Assembly: GCF_001553565.1 (NCBI RefSeq)
Contig: NZ_CP014228.1
Coordinates: 434,001-498,000 of the forward strand
Length of the DNA: 64,000 nucleotides
Direction: 5' to 3'
Source: Actinomyces radicidentis
GTDB lineage: Bacteria; Actinomycetota; Actinomycetes; Actinomycetales; Actinomycetaceae
Part shown: one piece after another, positions 39,867 through 48,370 of the stretch
Position numbering within the stretch: position 1 is the stretch's first letter
Layout: each line of letters begins with the position of its first letter
Made by a program: the position numbers and the translations under genes
The notes under the pieces: generated by a model
Told to the model about the DNA's origin: nothing
Database searches by the model: none
What the model saw: the letters and a program-made list of their open reading frames with translations, nothing else

Positions 39867-39883
39867 ACTTTCTAATGGGTAGT
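39867..39883. promoter_or_regulatory. Candidate HxlR operator 2
   Basis: ACTTTCTAATGGGTAGT resembles operator 1 at 13 of 17 positions and lies upstream of the oxidoreductase pseudogene. Confidence 0.4.
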
Positions 39884-39973
39884 AATGGCTCTTGCAGGTA
39901 ACCACTGACTCAGAGTTATCGTCACAGCGTGTTGCTGCACTCGGCAGCGACACCGACGAAAGGACTCTGACCC

Positions 39974-41011
39974 ATGGCAGCTGCAACCGCTCTCGGAACA
40001 GACACCATCCCCGCGGTCGTTTCCCGCGCTGGAGGAGCACTGGAAGGCCCCGACAGCCTCATCGATGCCGAGATCCCCGCACCGGAGGCACCCACCGGCC
40101 ACGACATCCTGGTCGAGGTGAAGGCCGTCTCCGTCAACCCCGTCGACGTGAAGGTCCGCGCTGGCGGCGGGACCTCGACCGACGACCGCATCCTCGGCTG
40201 GGATGCTTCGGGCACCGTCGTCGCCGTCGGCGAGGACGTCACGCTGTTCCAACCGGGCGACGACGTCTACTACGCAGGCAGCCTGGAGCGCTCCGGCACG
40301 TACGCGAAGTACCAGCTCGTCGACGAGCGCATCGTTGGCAATAAGCCGAAGACGCTCAACCATGCGGAGGCTGCGGCTTTGCCGCTGACGACGATCACGG
40401 CATGGGAGGCACTGTTCGATAAGCTGCGGCTGACCGCGGAGGATACGGGCACGCTGCTCGTCCTCGGCGGAGCCGGGGGCGTGGGATCGATCCTCATCCA
40501 GCTCGCGAAGACACTAACCGGCGTCAGAGTGATCGCCACCGCCTCGCGTGAGGAATCCCGAACCTGGGTCGAGAGTCTCGGCGCTGATGTGGTCGTCGAT
40601 CACAGCGCGGACGACTTCGAGCAGCAGATCTTGTAGGCGGCACCGGAGAGGGTGGACTACGTGTTCACGCCGCAGAGCAAGGGGCGGATGCCGCTGTTCG
40701 AGTCCGTCACTCGGCCGTTCGGGCAGATCGTCGCGATCGACGACGAAGGCGACCTCGACTTCATGTCACTGAAGGGCAAGGCGATCTCCTGGCACTGGGA
40801 GTTCATGTTCGCCCGCCCCCGCCACGGCTGGAACCTCATCGCCCAGCACAACCTCCTCAATGCTGTCGCTGAACGCATCGACGCGGGCCAGATCCGCACG
40901 ACGCTGACACGGACGTACTCGCCGCTCGATGCTACGCAGCTGCGCCGAGCGCACGCCGACGTCGAGACCGGACACGTGGCCGGCAAGGTCGTCGTCGCAG
41001 AAGCCGACTGA
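39974..41011 (+). pseudogene. Zinc-type quinone oxidoreductase / alcohol dehydrogenase, amber-interrupted
   Basis: The frame encodes a 345-residue medium-chain dehydrogenase of the quinone-oxidoreductase type, with VNPVDVKVRAGGG, the GLY-rich VLGGAGGVGSILIQLAK cofactor site and a C-terminal VETGHVAGKVVV. A TAG at 40634-40636 (after ADDFEQQIL) interrupts the Rossmann domain. The same frame continues with AAPERVDYVFTP and runs to the natural end. This is a nonsense mutation unless TAG is read through. The 5' portion would give 220 residues lacking half the cofactor fold. Confidence 0.85.
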
Positions 41012-41110
41012 GTCGGCGCGGCAGGTTCTGGACCATGGGTGCTGATACGTGCTCGCGGGGCGTCTGCAACGGGCTTGGAGGGTCGGCTGGCGGGCCGCTT
41101 CGGGCCTTCG

Positions 41111-41325
41111 CCCTCGGAAGCACCCTGAAAGAACGCGCCACCGACGTGCTGGCCTACTTCGACCCACCCGGCACGTCCAACGGCCCTACCGAAGCCCTGA
41201 ACGGCCGCCTCGAACACCTGCGCGGTTCCGCCCTGGGGTTGCCGAACCTCACCCACTACATCGCCAGATCACTGCTCGAGACCGGCGGATTCAGACCCCA
41301 ACTACACCCTGCATTGTGATGAGCC
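41111..41325 (+). pseudogene. ISL3 transposase, 3' fragment with right end
   Basis: The frame reads ALGSTLKERATDVLAYFDPPGTSNG through FRPQLHPAL, the C-terminus of an ISL3 transposase, followed by a right inverted repeat ending GTGATGAGCC. It is plausibly the far half of element A, whose middle was lost. Confidence 0.8.
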
Positions 41326-42630
41326 TCAGGGGCTCTTCACGAACGAGGGTGTAGTCGGTTGAGCGCGTCGGTGGCCGGGTAGGGGTCGAGGTCTCCCGGA
41401 TGATGGAAGTTCTTCACGCTCGCCATCCCGAAAGACCTCGACGTGCTCCACCCTACTTTCGCGACCCCTGACCTGACCGTGTTCTGCCGCCTCGACGAGC
41501 TCGGCCTCGTCGCCGTCGGCCAGCTGATCGAGCCGGATCGGGCCACGATCGAATGCCGCGTCGTCGAGGACGACCCGTGGTGTCGGAAGTGCGGTGTCGA
41601 GGGCGTGCCGCGGGACACGGTCACGCGTCGACTGGCGCACGAGCCGTTCGGGCACCGGCCGACGACCCTGCTGGTGCGGGTGCGCCGGTACCGGTGCGGA
41701 CACTGCCGGCGCACGTGGCGCCAGGACATGACGCGGGCAGCGGCGCCGCGTGCGAAGATCTCCCGCGGCGGCCTGGAGTGGGCGCTGGGGGGCATCGTCA
41801 TCGACCACCTCACCGTCACCGGCGTCGCCGCAGGTCTCGGGGTGTCCTGGAGTGCCGCGAACGCCGCCGTCCTCACGGAAGGCAAGCGGCGCCTGGTCGA
41901 CGACCCCGCCCGGTTCGACGGGGTCACCACGATCGGTGTCGACGAGCACGTCTGGCGACACACGAGGCTGGGCGACAAGTACGTCACCGTGATCATCGAC
42001 CTCACGCCCGCGAGGAACAAGACCGGGCCGGCCAGGCTGCTGGACATGGTCGAGGGCCGCTCCAAGGCGGTGTTCAAGCAGTGGCTCGCCGCCCGCCCTG
42101 CGGACTGGGCGAAGCGGATCGAGGTGGTCGCGATGGACGGCTTCGCCGGGTTCAAGACCGCTGCCGCCGAGGAACTCCCCGACGCCGTCCCCGTCATGGA
42201 CCCGTTCCACGTGGTCCGCCTCGCCGGCGACGCGCTGGATGTCTGCCGGCGTCGGGTCCAGCAAGACACCACCGGTCACCGCGGGCTCAAGGGCGACCCG
42301 CTCTACAAGGCCCGCCGCACCCTGCACACCGGGGCGAGCCTGCTCACCGACCGGCAGCGGGCACGCCTGGACGCAGTGTTCGCAAGCGAGGAGCACGTCG
42401 AGGTCGAGGCGACCTGGGGCATCTACCAGCGCATCGTCGCGGCCTACCGGGAGCCCGACAAGAACAAAGCGAAGGCGATGATGCAGGAGGTGATCGCTGC
42501 GATCAGCAGCGGCGTTCCCGCGGCGCTCGTCGAGGTCCGCAAGCTCGGCCGGACCATGAAGCAGCGGGCGGGCGACGTGCTCGCGTTCTTCGACCGCCCC
42601 GGCACCAGCAACGGTCCCACGGAGGCGATC

Positions 42631-42930
42631 TGTGAGTCTGGAATCGGCCGGTCTGGGACTGGCTGGTCATGATGGATGTCGGCCGTGTCGACCGGGGTGT
42701 GACTCTCGAAGCAATTGGCCCGCTTGCGGTGTCTTTCCGTTGAATTGTCCGCCCGGGTCGGCGCGGCCGGCGCCGTCCGGCCCACCTCGGTGGCCTCATC
42801 AGGAGACTGCCCGACCCCTGCGGGGTCGTGGCCCATCACAGATTCGCCCCGACGTGACCTCTTCCCGGACCGGTGCCGGCCGCTCAGCGACCGTGACCCT
42901 GTCGGTTTGAAGAGAGGAGCGTCGATCGCC
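42631..42930 (+). ncRNA. Candidate IS110 bridge RNA region
   Basis: IS110-group elements encode a structured guide (bridge/seeker) RNA in the long non-coding left end upstream of the recombinase. Here that end is 300 bases without a supported gene, with GC-rich self-complementary stretches around 42,760-42,860. Boundaries and guide loops were not folded. Confidence 0.4.
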
Positions 42931-44004
42931 ATGGCTATCGTCGCGCATGCCCGCCCGTTCGTCATCGGCGTGGATACCCACGCCCGCAACCACGCCATCT
43001 CGATCCTGGCCTGCCCCACCGGTGAGATCGTCGATGAGGCCCAGTTCCCCGCCACCGCAGCGGGTCTGTCACGAGCCGTGTCCTGGGGCGGACGACGCAC
43101 CGGCGGCGACGCCGGCGTGCTCTGGGTGATCGAGGGCACCGGAACCTACGGGGCACGCCTGGCGCGCGCCGCATCGGATGCTGGATACGCGGTCGTCGAG
43201 GCCCCGCGCATGAACGCCCGCGCGAACCGCGGCATCGGCAAGTCCGACCCGTTGGACGCCCGCCGCATCGCCGCCGCAGCGCTCCCGCTCCAGGACACGC
43301 AGCTGCGCGAACCGCGCGCTGACGACGGTATCCGCGCCGCCGTCAAGGTGCTGCTGGCATCTCGTGATCACATGAGCACCGAGCGCACCGCGACGATCAA
43401 CGCGCTCACCGCGCTGCTGCGAGTGGTCGACCTCGGAATCGACGCCCGCCGCCCGCTCACCGCGACGCAGATCGTCACGATCGCGGCATGGAGAACACGC
43501 GACGAAAACCTCGCCACCGCTACAGCCCGAGGCGAAGCCACCCGTCTCGCCAAGCGCGTCGCCGCACTCGACACTGAACTCAAGGACATCACCAAGCGGA
43601 TCACCGATCTCGTCCGCCAGAGCCCTGCAGGCACGCTCCTTGACCAGCCCGGAATCGGGCCGGTCACCGCCGCCGTCGCGTTGACCGCCTGGTCGCATCT
43701 GGGTCGCATCAGATCCGAGGCCGCGTTCGCCAGCCTCGCCGGTGTCAGCCCGATCCCCGCGTCCTCGGGCAACACCGTCCGGCACCGCATCAACCGCGGC
43801 GGTGACCGACGCCTGAACCGCGCCCTCCACATGGCCATCGTCACCCGCATGCGCATGGACCCCCGCACCCGCGCCTACGTCGAGCGCCGCACCGCCGAAG
43901 GACGCAGCCTCCGCGAGATTCGTCGCTGCCTCAAGCGATACCTCGCCCGTGAGATCTACCGACACCTCAACACCGCAGCCCGGGCCCAGCTCAAGACGAC
44001 TTGA
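42931..44004 (+). CDS. IS110-family DEDD recombinase
   Basis: The 357-residue protein has an N-terminal RuvC-like domain with acids in FVIGVDTHARNHA, VIEGTGTYG and GKSDPLDARRIA. The C-terminal transposase_20 domain includes QPGIGPVTAAVAL and FASLAGVSPIPASSG with the nucleophile-bearing serine region. The frame is intact. A GAGAGGAG motif lies about 10 bases upstream of the ATG. Confidence 0.92.
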   Translation: MAIVAHARPFVIGVDTHARNHAISILACPTGEIVDEAQFPATAAGLSRAVSWGGRRTGGDAGVLWVIEGTGTYGARLARAASDAGYAVVEAPRMNARANRGIGKSDPLDARRIAAAALPLQDTQLREPRADDGIRAAVKVLLASRDHMSTERTATINALTALLRVVDLGIDARRPLTATQIVTIAAWRTRDENLATATARGEATRLAKRVAALDTELKDITKRITDLVRQSPAGTLLDQPGIGPVTAAVALTAWSHLGRIRSEAAFASLAGVSPIPASSGNTVRHRINRGGDRRLNRALHMAIVTRMRMDPRTRAYVERRTAEGRSLREIRRCLKRYLAREIYRHLNTAARAQLKTT

Positions 44005-44146
44005 CAGACATAGGAGATTCAACGGGCGACCCGAACACCTCCGCGGCTCCGCCCTCGGCTTCCGCAACCTCACCCACTACATCGCTCGGTCGCTGCTCGA
44101 AGCCGGAGGGTTCAGACCCGCGCTACACCCTCGTTCGTGAAGAGCC

Positions 44147-45028
44147 CGTTCAGGGCTTCGGTAGGGCCGTTGGACGTGCCGGGTGGGTCGAAGTAGGCCA
44201 GCACGTCGGTGGCGCGTTTGTTCAGGGTGCGTCCGAGGGCGGTGACCTGACGTAGGGCGCCGGGGACCGCGGTGCTGATGCTGGCGATGAGTGCCTCCAT
44301 GCGGGCGCGGCCGTTGGCTCGGTCGGGGTCGCGGTAGGCGGCGACCAGCTGCTGGTAGGCGCCGTAGGTGGCCTCCAGCTGCACGTGGTCGTCGCCGGTG
44401 AGCAAGGCGTCGAGGCGGGCTTGTTGTCGGGGGGGGTGAGGAGGTCGGCTCCGGTGTGGAGGGTGGGCCGTGCCCGGTACAAGGGGGGTCCTGAGCGCGG
44501 CCGCGGTGGCCGTGGAGTTCTTGCTGGGTCCGGCGCCGGCACCGGTCGAGGGCGTCACCGGCGAGCCTGACGACGTGGAACGGGTCCATGACGGTGGTGG
44601 CGTCGGGCGACGGCGGTGTGCCACGACACTGCCAGCCCTTCGGCGATCCGGGCTACGGTCAGATGCGCGACCAGGAGTCCTTCCAACGCCCACCGCAACG
44701 CCCCTCGGGACAACTTCGCCCGCGGCTCGGCGGCTCCGCTCATGTCCTGACGCCACACGTGCCCGCACTCGCCGCAGCGGTAGCGACGCACGGTGACGAG
44801 CAAGATGGTGGGTCGCCAGCCGAACGGCTCGTGCGCCAGACGACGCACCACGGTGCCACGTGGTGTTCCCTGGCAGCCGCACCGCCGCCACCACTGGTCC
44901 GGCTCAACGACCCGGCAGGCCGACACGGCCCGCTTCGGCTCGATCTGTTGGCCGACGACCTCCAGGCCGAGCTCGTCGAGGCGGGTGAACGTGGTCAGGT
45001 TGGGGCGCGTGAAGGTAGCGTCAGGCAC
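44147..45028 (-). pseudogene. ISL3 transposase D, internally deleted
   Basis: The N-terminus (MPDATFTRPNLTTF to AVSWHTA) is identical to copy A. Then about 370 bases are missing, joining SWHTA to the region of SPDATTVMDPFHVVRLAGDAL. Further frameshifts occur near 44,430-44,500, including a run of G at 44431-44438. The C-terminus is lost. It is non-functional and inverted relative to the other copies. Confidence 0.87.
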
Positions 45029-45148
45029 GTCGAGGTCTTCCGGATGGTGAGTGTGAGAACTTCCATCTTCGGGAGGCCTCGACCCTCATCCGCGGACCGA
45101 CGCGCCGCCGTGATCACCCCGCCTCTACACCCTCAAATGTGATGAGCC
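44147..45148 (-). mobile_element. ISL3-family element D, deleted copy
   Basis: The outer repeat at 45125-45148 equals the left repeat of copy A. The other end is missing: the frame stops at GPTEALNG where element B begins. Confidence 0.85.
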
Positions 45149-45149
45149 C

Positions 45150-45368
45150 GATATCGTCTCCAAGTCGCATGTGGGCAAGCTCCTCGGCGGGGCGCTGGAA
45201 CTCGTCGTGCAGGCATCTGCCATGGCGCTCATCGCCGTCCTGCTGGTGGAGCCCCTGCCCACAGTCCTCGTGTTCTGCACGACGGCACTGGTCTCCTTCC
45301 GGCCGCTCTACTGGCTGTACGGGAAGATCCCCGAACCAGAGGGAGACGACGGATCGTCCCCTCGATGA
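45150..45368 (+). pseudogene. C-terminal fragment of a membrane protein
   Basis: The open frame DIVSKSHVGKLLGGALELV runs out of ISL3 D, so its 5' end was removed. It has two hydrophobic segments and ends with an acidic tail (PEPEGDDGSSPR). A GTG at 45171 could start a 65-residue remnant. I do not recognise the family. It lies just upstream of the secreted-peptide gene and may have belonged to the same cluster. Confidence 0.5.
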
Positions 45369-45463
45369 ACGACAGAGGCGCCACCGGAGCAGAACGTCCG
45401 GCCTGTGTAACGGCCCGGCACACGCAACCCTGACGAAGATCAGTCTTACGGTTCACGCAGCCA

Positions 45464-45495
45464 GGATTTTAGGGTGGTTACGGGAAATAAAATCC
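45464..45495 (+). promoter_or_regulatory. Inverted repeat in the leader of the secreted-peptide gene
   Basis: GGATTTTA (45464-45471) and TAAAATCC (45488-45495) form an inverted repeat with a 16-base spacer in an AT-rich leader 34 bases before the start codon. It may be an operator or RNA hairpin. Confidence 0.45.
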
Positions 45496-45528
45496 CAGAC
45501 CTAACCAGATGATCAAGGAGGATTCATC

Positions 45529-46038
45529 ATGGATCGCAGGAAGTTTTTGCAGCTCTCCACCGCCGTTGGTGCCGGTGGCACCATGCTCGGCCTCGCGGCG
45601 TCGGCGACCGCCGCGCCGGTCCTTGCCATTTCGGACGAGGATCGTCAGCTCAATGAGATTCAGGCTGCCCTTGAGGCCCTGCCCGAGGACCTCAAGAACG
45701 CCGACCCGGCCACCGCCCCAAACTACGAGCGCCGACTGACGGCGGCGCTTGGAGGCCTCACCGTCGTCACATCTACCTCGGTCACCTCCGGCAACACCGC
45801 TGCGTTCAACGCAGGTAAGTGCGCTCTCGAAGTTGCGGGACTCGTCATCCAGTACGGCATCCCGGTAGCGAAGATCATCTCCTGGATCAGGAAGGCTCGC
45901 GCACTGTGGGGAGGCGTCTCGGGAATCCTCCGTGCTATCCGCAGTGGAGTCGCCGCAACCCAGATCGGCGGGGAGGCTGCGACTGTGCTCGGATCCTTGC
46001 TGGGCATCGATAGCGTAGTCAAGGCCTGCTTCCGCTGA
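45529..46038 (+). CDS. Tat-signal secreted protein, bacteriocin-like
   Basis: This 169-residue protein opens with a twin-arginine signal (DRRKFLQLSTAVGAGG, hydrophobic core, cleavage near ATAAP). A middle acidic segment (residues 33-70) follows. The C-terminal part starts and ends with the only two cysteines (KCALEVAGLVI near 101, VKACFR at the end) and is rich in Gly, Ile, Val and Ala with a cationic stretch IRKARALWGG. AAGGAGG lies seven bases before the ATG. A protease-released, disulfide-closed membrane-active peptide is my best guess. No homologue is recognised, so the function is open. The next gene encodes a membrane protein that could be its immunity partner. Confidence 0.7.
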   Translation: MDRRKFLQLSTAVGAGGTMLGLAASATAAPVLAISDEDRQLNEIQAALEALPEDLKNADPATAPNYERRLTAALGGLTVVTSTSVTSGNTAAFNAGKCALEVAGLVIQYGIPVAKIISWIRKARALWGGVSGILRAIRSGVAATQIGGEAATVLGSLLGIDSVVKACFR

Positions 46039-46098
46039 CTCCTAGGTCACCCGGGATGAGGGTGGGAATCCGAGACGGAATCGTAGGAAGATAGAGCC

Positions 46099-46698
46099 AT
46101 GGACAGCAACGCTCGCGCATCAGCCCCCTCTAACGCACACTCACCACGCTGGCGCCCAGCGATCCCGCTCTGGGCACTGGCTTCCGGGAGAGCCTTCATG
46201 GCTTTGCTCAATGGAGTCGGACTTGGCATCGTCACCGGGATCTGGTCGGCACTGACCCAGGCAGGCCTGACCGTCGATCGCACGGTTGCATTCGCGATCG
46301 TGGCCGCAGTCATACGGGAGGTTCTCGACGCGACGGCCTCGCGACTGATCATGCGAGCCAAGCGGAGTCAGGACCCCGAAGGGGCGACCCTTACTGTCAT
46401 ATCGCTCTTCTGCCCAGCCGTAGCAGGCTTCGTGGCTGCTAGGCTGTTGGTGCCCACCTCGATACTCACCCTCACCCTGGTGACCTGGATCTTCTACGTG
46501 GTCGTCATCATAACGCTCGACAAGCCCTGGGACACCACCCTCAACCACGAGGAGATGATGAAGCGCGGCCGTCAAGTGCGGCTGATGACGCACGAGCACT
46601 TCGCTGAGGAGATTCAAGACGGTCGTTTGAGTTTTCAGGAAATTGACGATGAAGGCTACTACATTGACGAAGACGGCAACCGGATCAAAGAAGAGTAG
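46099..46698 (+). CDS. Four-helix membrane protein, possible immunity protein
   Basis: The 199-residue protein has four hydrophobic segments (about residues 22-50, 62-78, 98-118, 120-140). The hydrophilic C-terminus ends with an acidic YYIDEDGNRIKEE segment. It follows the secreted peptide by 60 bases on the same strand. Small multi-pass proteins next to bacteriocin genes often give self-protection; here this rests on position alone. It ends in TAG, unlike the core genes. Confidence 0.65.
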   Translation: MDSNARASAPSNAHSPRWRPAIPLWALASGRAFMALLNGVGLGIVTGIWSALTQAGLTVDRTVAFAIVAAVIREVLDATASRLIMRAKRSQDPEGATLTVISLFCPAVAGFVAARLLVPTSILTLTLVTWIFYVVVIITLDKPWDTTLNHEEMMKRGRQVRLMTHEHFAEEIQDGRLSFQEIDDEGYYIDEDGNRIKEE

Positions 46699-46701
46699 AC
46701 G

Positions 46702-46777
46702 ATGTTGAACAAGCCTCGCACACATCGAATCGTCACGACACTCGTTCTAGTGGCAGCGCTACTGCCTCCGCTAACCC
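46702..46777 (+). pseudogene. N-terminus of a truncated secreted or membrane protein
   Basis: ATG 46702 opens MLNKPRTHRIVTTLVLVAALL, a signal-peptide or anchor sequence, two bases after the preceding stop. ISL3 copy C cuts it after 25 codons. It was probably the next gene of the peptide cluster. Confidence 0.5.
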
Positions 46778-46897
46778 GGATCATCACATTTGAGGGTGTA
46801 GAGGCGGGGTGATCACGGCGGCGCGTCGGTCCGCGGATGAGGGTCGAGGCCTCCCGAAGATGGAAGTTCTCACACTCACCATCCGGAAGACCTCGAC

Positions 46898-48243
46898 GTG
46901 CCTGACGCTACCTTCACGCGCCCCAACCTGACCACGTTCACCCGCCTCGACGAGCTCGGCCTGGAGGTCGTCGGCCAACAGATCGAGCCGAAGCGGGCCG
47001 TGTCGGCCTGCCGGGTCGTTGAGCCGGACCAGTGGTGGCGGCGGTGCGGCTGCCAGGGAACACCACGTGGCACCGTGGTGCGTCGTCTGGCGCACGAGCC
47101 GTTCGGCTGGCGACCCACCATCTTGCTCGTCACCGTGCGTCGCTACCGCTGCGGCGAGTGCGGGCACGTGTGGCGTCAGGACATGAGCGGAGCCGCCGAG
47201 CCGCGGGCGAAGTTGTCCCGAGGGGCGTTGCGGTGGGCGTTGGAAGGACTCCTGGTCGCGCATCTGACCGTAGCCCGGATCGCCGAAGGGCTGGCAGTGT
47301 CGTGGCACACCGCCAACGACGCCGTCCTGGCCGAGGGCAAGCGGGTCCTGATCAACGATCCGCGGCGTTTCGACGGCGTCCATGTGCTCGGCGTCGATGA
47401 TTCCCCCGCACGCTGCGCTCTCAAGCGGGAGGTGCCCCCTCTGTGTGGCGGCACACCCGTCACGGCGACAAGTACGTCACCGTGATCATCGACCTCACCC
47501 CGGTCCGGGACGGCACCGGGCCCTCACGCCTGCTGGACGTGGTCGAAGGTCGGTCGAAGAAGGCGTTCAAGGACTGGCTGGCCGAGCGGGACCAGGCTTG
47601 GCGCGATGGGATCGAGGTCGTGGCCATGGATGGGTTCGCGGGCTTCAAGACCGCCACCACCGAGGAGCTGCCGCACGCCGTGACGGTTATGGATCCCTTC
47701 CACGTCATCCGGTTGGCCGGGGACGCTCTCGATGAGTGCCGCCGCCGAGTCCAGCAGGAACTGCACGGACACCGCGGACGCAAGGGCGACCCGCTCTACA
47801 CCGCGCGGCGGACCCTGCACACCGGGGCTGACCTGCTCACCGACCGCCAGCACGAGCGCCTTGACAAGCTCTTCGCTGGGGACCGGCACGTGCACGTCGA
47901 GTGCACCTGGGGGATCTACCAGCGCATGATCTGCGCCTACCGTCACCCCGACCGGGCAGCCGGCCGCGTCGAGATGAGCTCCGTGATCGACGCCCTCGCC
48001 GAGGGTGTGCCTGAGACGTTGGTAGAACTGCGCAAGCTCGGCCCCACCCTGACCAGACGCGCCTGCGACGTCCTGGCCTACTTCGACCGGCCGCGCACGA
48101 GCAACGGACCTACCGAAGCCGTGAACGGTCGCCTCGAGCACCTGCGTGGCCTGGCCCTGGGCTTCCGCAACCTCACCAACTACATCGCCCGCGCACACCT
48201 CGAAACCGGCCGATTCAGACCACACCTACACCCCGAATTGTGA
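46898..48243 (+). pseudogene. ISL3 transposase C, interrupted by hairpin insert
   Basis: The N-terminal part equals copy A up to VLGVDD. A 41-base insert at 47401-47441 shifts the frame. The rest, MWRHTRHGDKYVTVIIDLTPVRDG through FRPHLHPEL, is complete (266 residues from 47443). Removing the insert would restore a full transposase. Unless the two parts work together, it is inactive. Confidence 0.85.
47401..47441 (-). repeat. Short hairpin insertion element, copy 2
   Basis: Identical to copy 1 and at the same transposase position, so it was duplicated with the ISL3 rather than inserted anew. Confidence 0.75.
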
Positions 48244-48249
48244 AGAGCC

Positions 48250-48257
48250 GTGAAACC
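48250..48257. repeat. 8-bp target-site duplication, right copy
   Basis: GTGAAACC directly follows the right ISL3 end and matches 36846-36853. Confidence 0.85.
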
Positions 48258-48370
48258 TGAGCCTGGCATGTGAGTCTGCTCGCCTCGGGGCGACGCGCGG
48301 GACCGGTGTTCGCGGTGCGGGCGGGCGAGGGGCAGTCGGAGCGGAGCCTCGAGCCCGGACCGGGGCGCTC

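Larger units (their letters stand above)
42631..44020 (+). mobile_element. IS110-family insertion sequence
   Basis: A 1,390-bp insert splits the ISL3 B transposase gene; joining GCGATC (before) to AACGGG (after) restores its frame. There are no inverted repeats, as expected for IS110. TC occurs at both junctions, a candidate core dinucleotide. Confidence 0.83.
41443..44140 (+). pseudogene. ISL3 transposase B, interrupted by IS110
   Basis: The frame is intact from MLHPTFATPDLTVF (41443) through the zinc ribbon (CRKCGVEG, RCGHCRRTWR), the first catalytic Asp in TIGVDEHVWRH, and VVAMDGFAGF, to RPGTSNGPTEAI at 42630. There IS110 enters. The remaining C-terminus (NGRPEHLRGSALGFRNLTHYIA) follows at 44021-44140. 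It shows what the uninterrupted family sequence looks like and proves the hairpin insert in copies A and C is foreign. Confidence 0.88.
41331..44146 (+). mobile_element. ISL3-family element B, split by IS110
   Basis: The 24-base inverted repeats (GGCTCTTCACGAACGAGGG...) at 41331-41354 and 44123-44146 are perfect. Without the IS110 insert the element is about 1,426 bp. No full target duplication remains; only TCAGG is shared by both flanks. Confidence 0.88.
36854..48249. mobile_element. Composite ISL3-bounded insertion, 11.4 kb
   Basis: The block begins with an ISL3 inverted repeat (GGCTCATCACATTTGAGGG) and ends with another (complement GGCTCTTCACAATTCGGGG). It is flanked by the direct repeat GTGAAACC, and ISL3 elements make 8-bp duplications. 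Inside, left to right, are: ISL3 left part, IS3, HxlR regulator and oxidoreductase pseudogene, ISL3 right fragment, an ISL3 split by IS110, an inverted deleted ISL3, the secreted-peptide cargo, and a nearly complete ISL3. It interrupts the htrA-menD intergenic region. Either the block moved as one composite transposon, or it grew by recombination into one original ISL3. Confidence 0.8.
46778..48249 (+). mobile_element. ISL3-family element C
   Basis: Both ends are present (46778 on the left, GTGAAGAGCC ending at 48249 on the right), length 1,472 bp. The left half matches copy A; the right half is different sequence. Confidence 0.88.

Noticed and set aside
39974-41011. Amber suppression or pyrrolysine in the TAG-interrupted genes
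   Set aside because: No suppressor tRNA is seen here, the interrupted genes are mobile or accessory, and TAG also ends intact genes.
44147-44894. A 260-codon minus-strand frame within ISL3 D
   Set aside because: It is a shadow frame joining out-of-phase pieces of the deleted transposase and only regains the true frame near the C-terminus.
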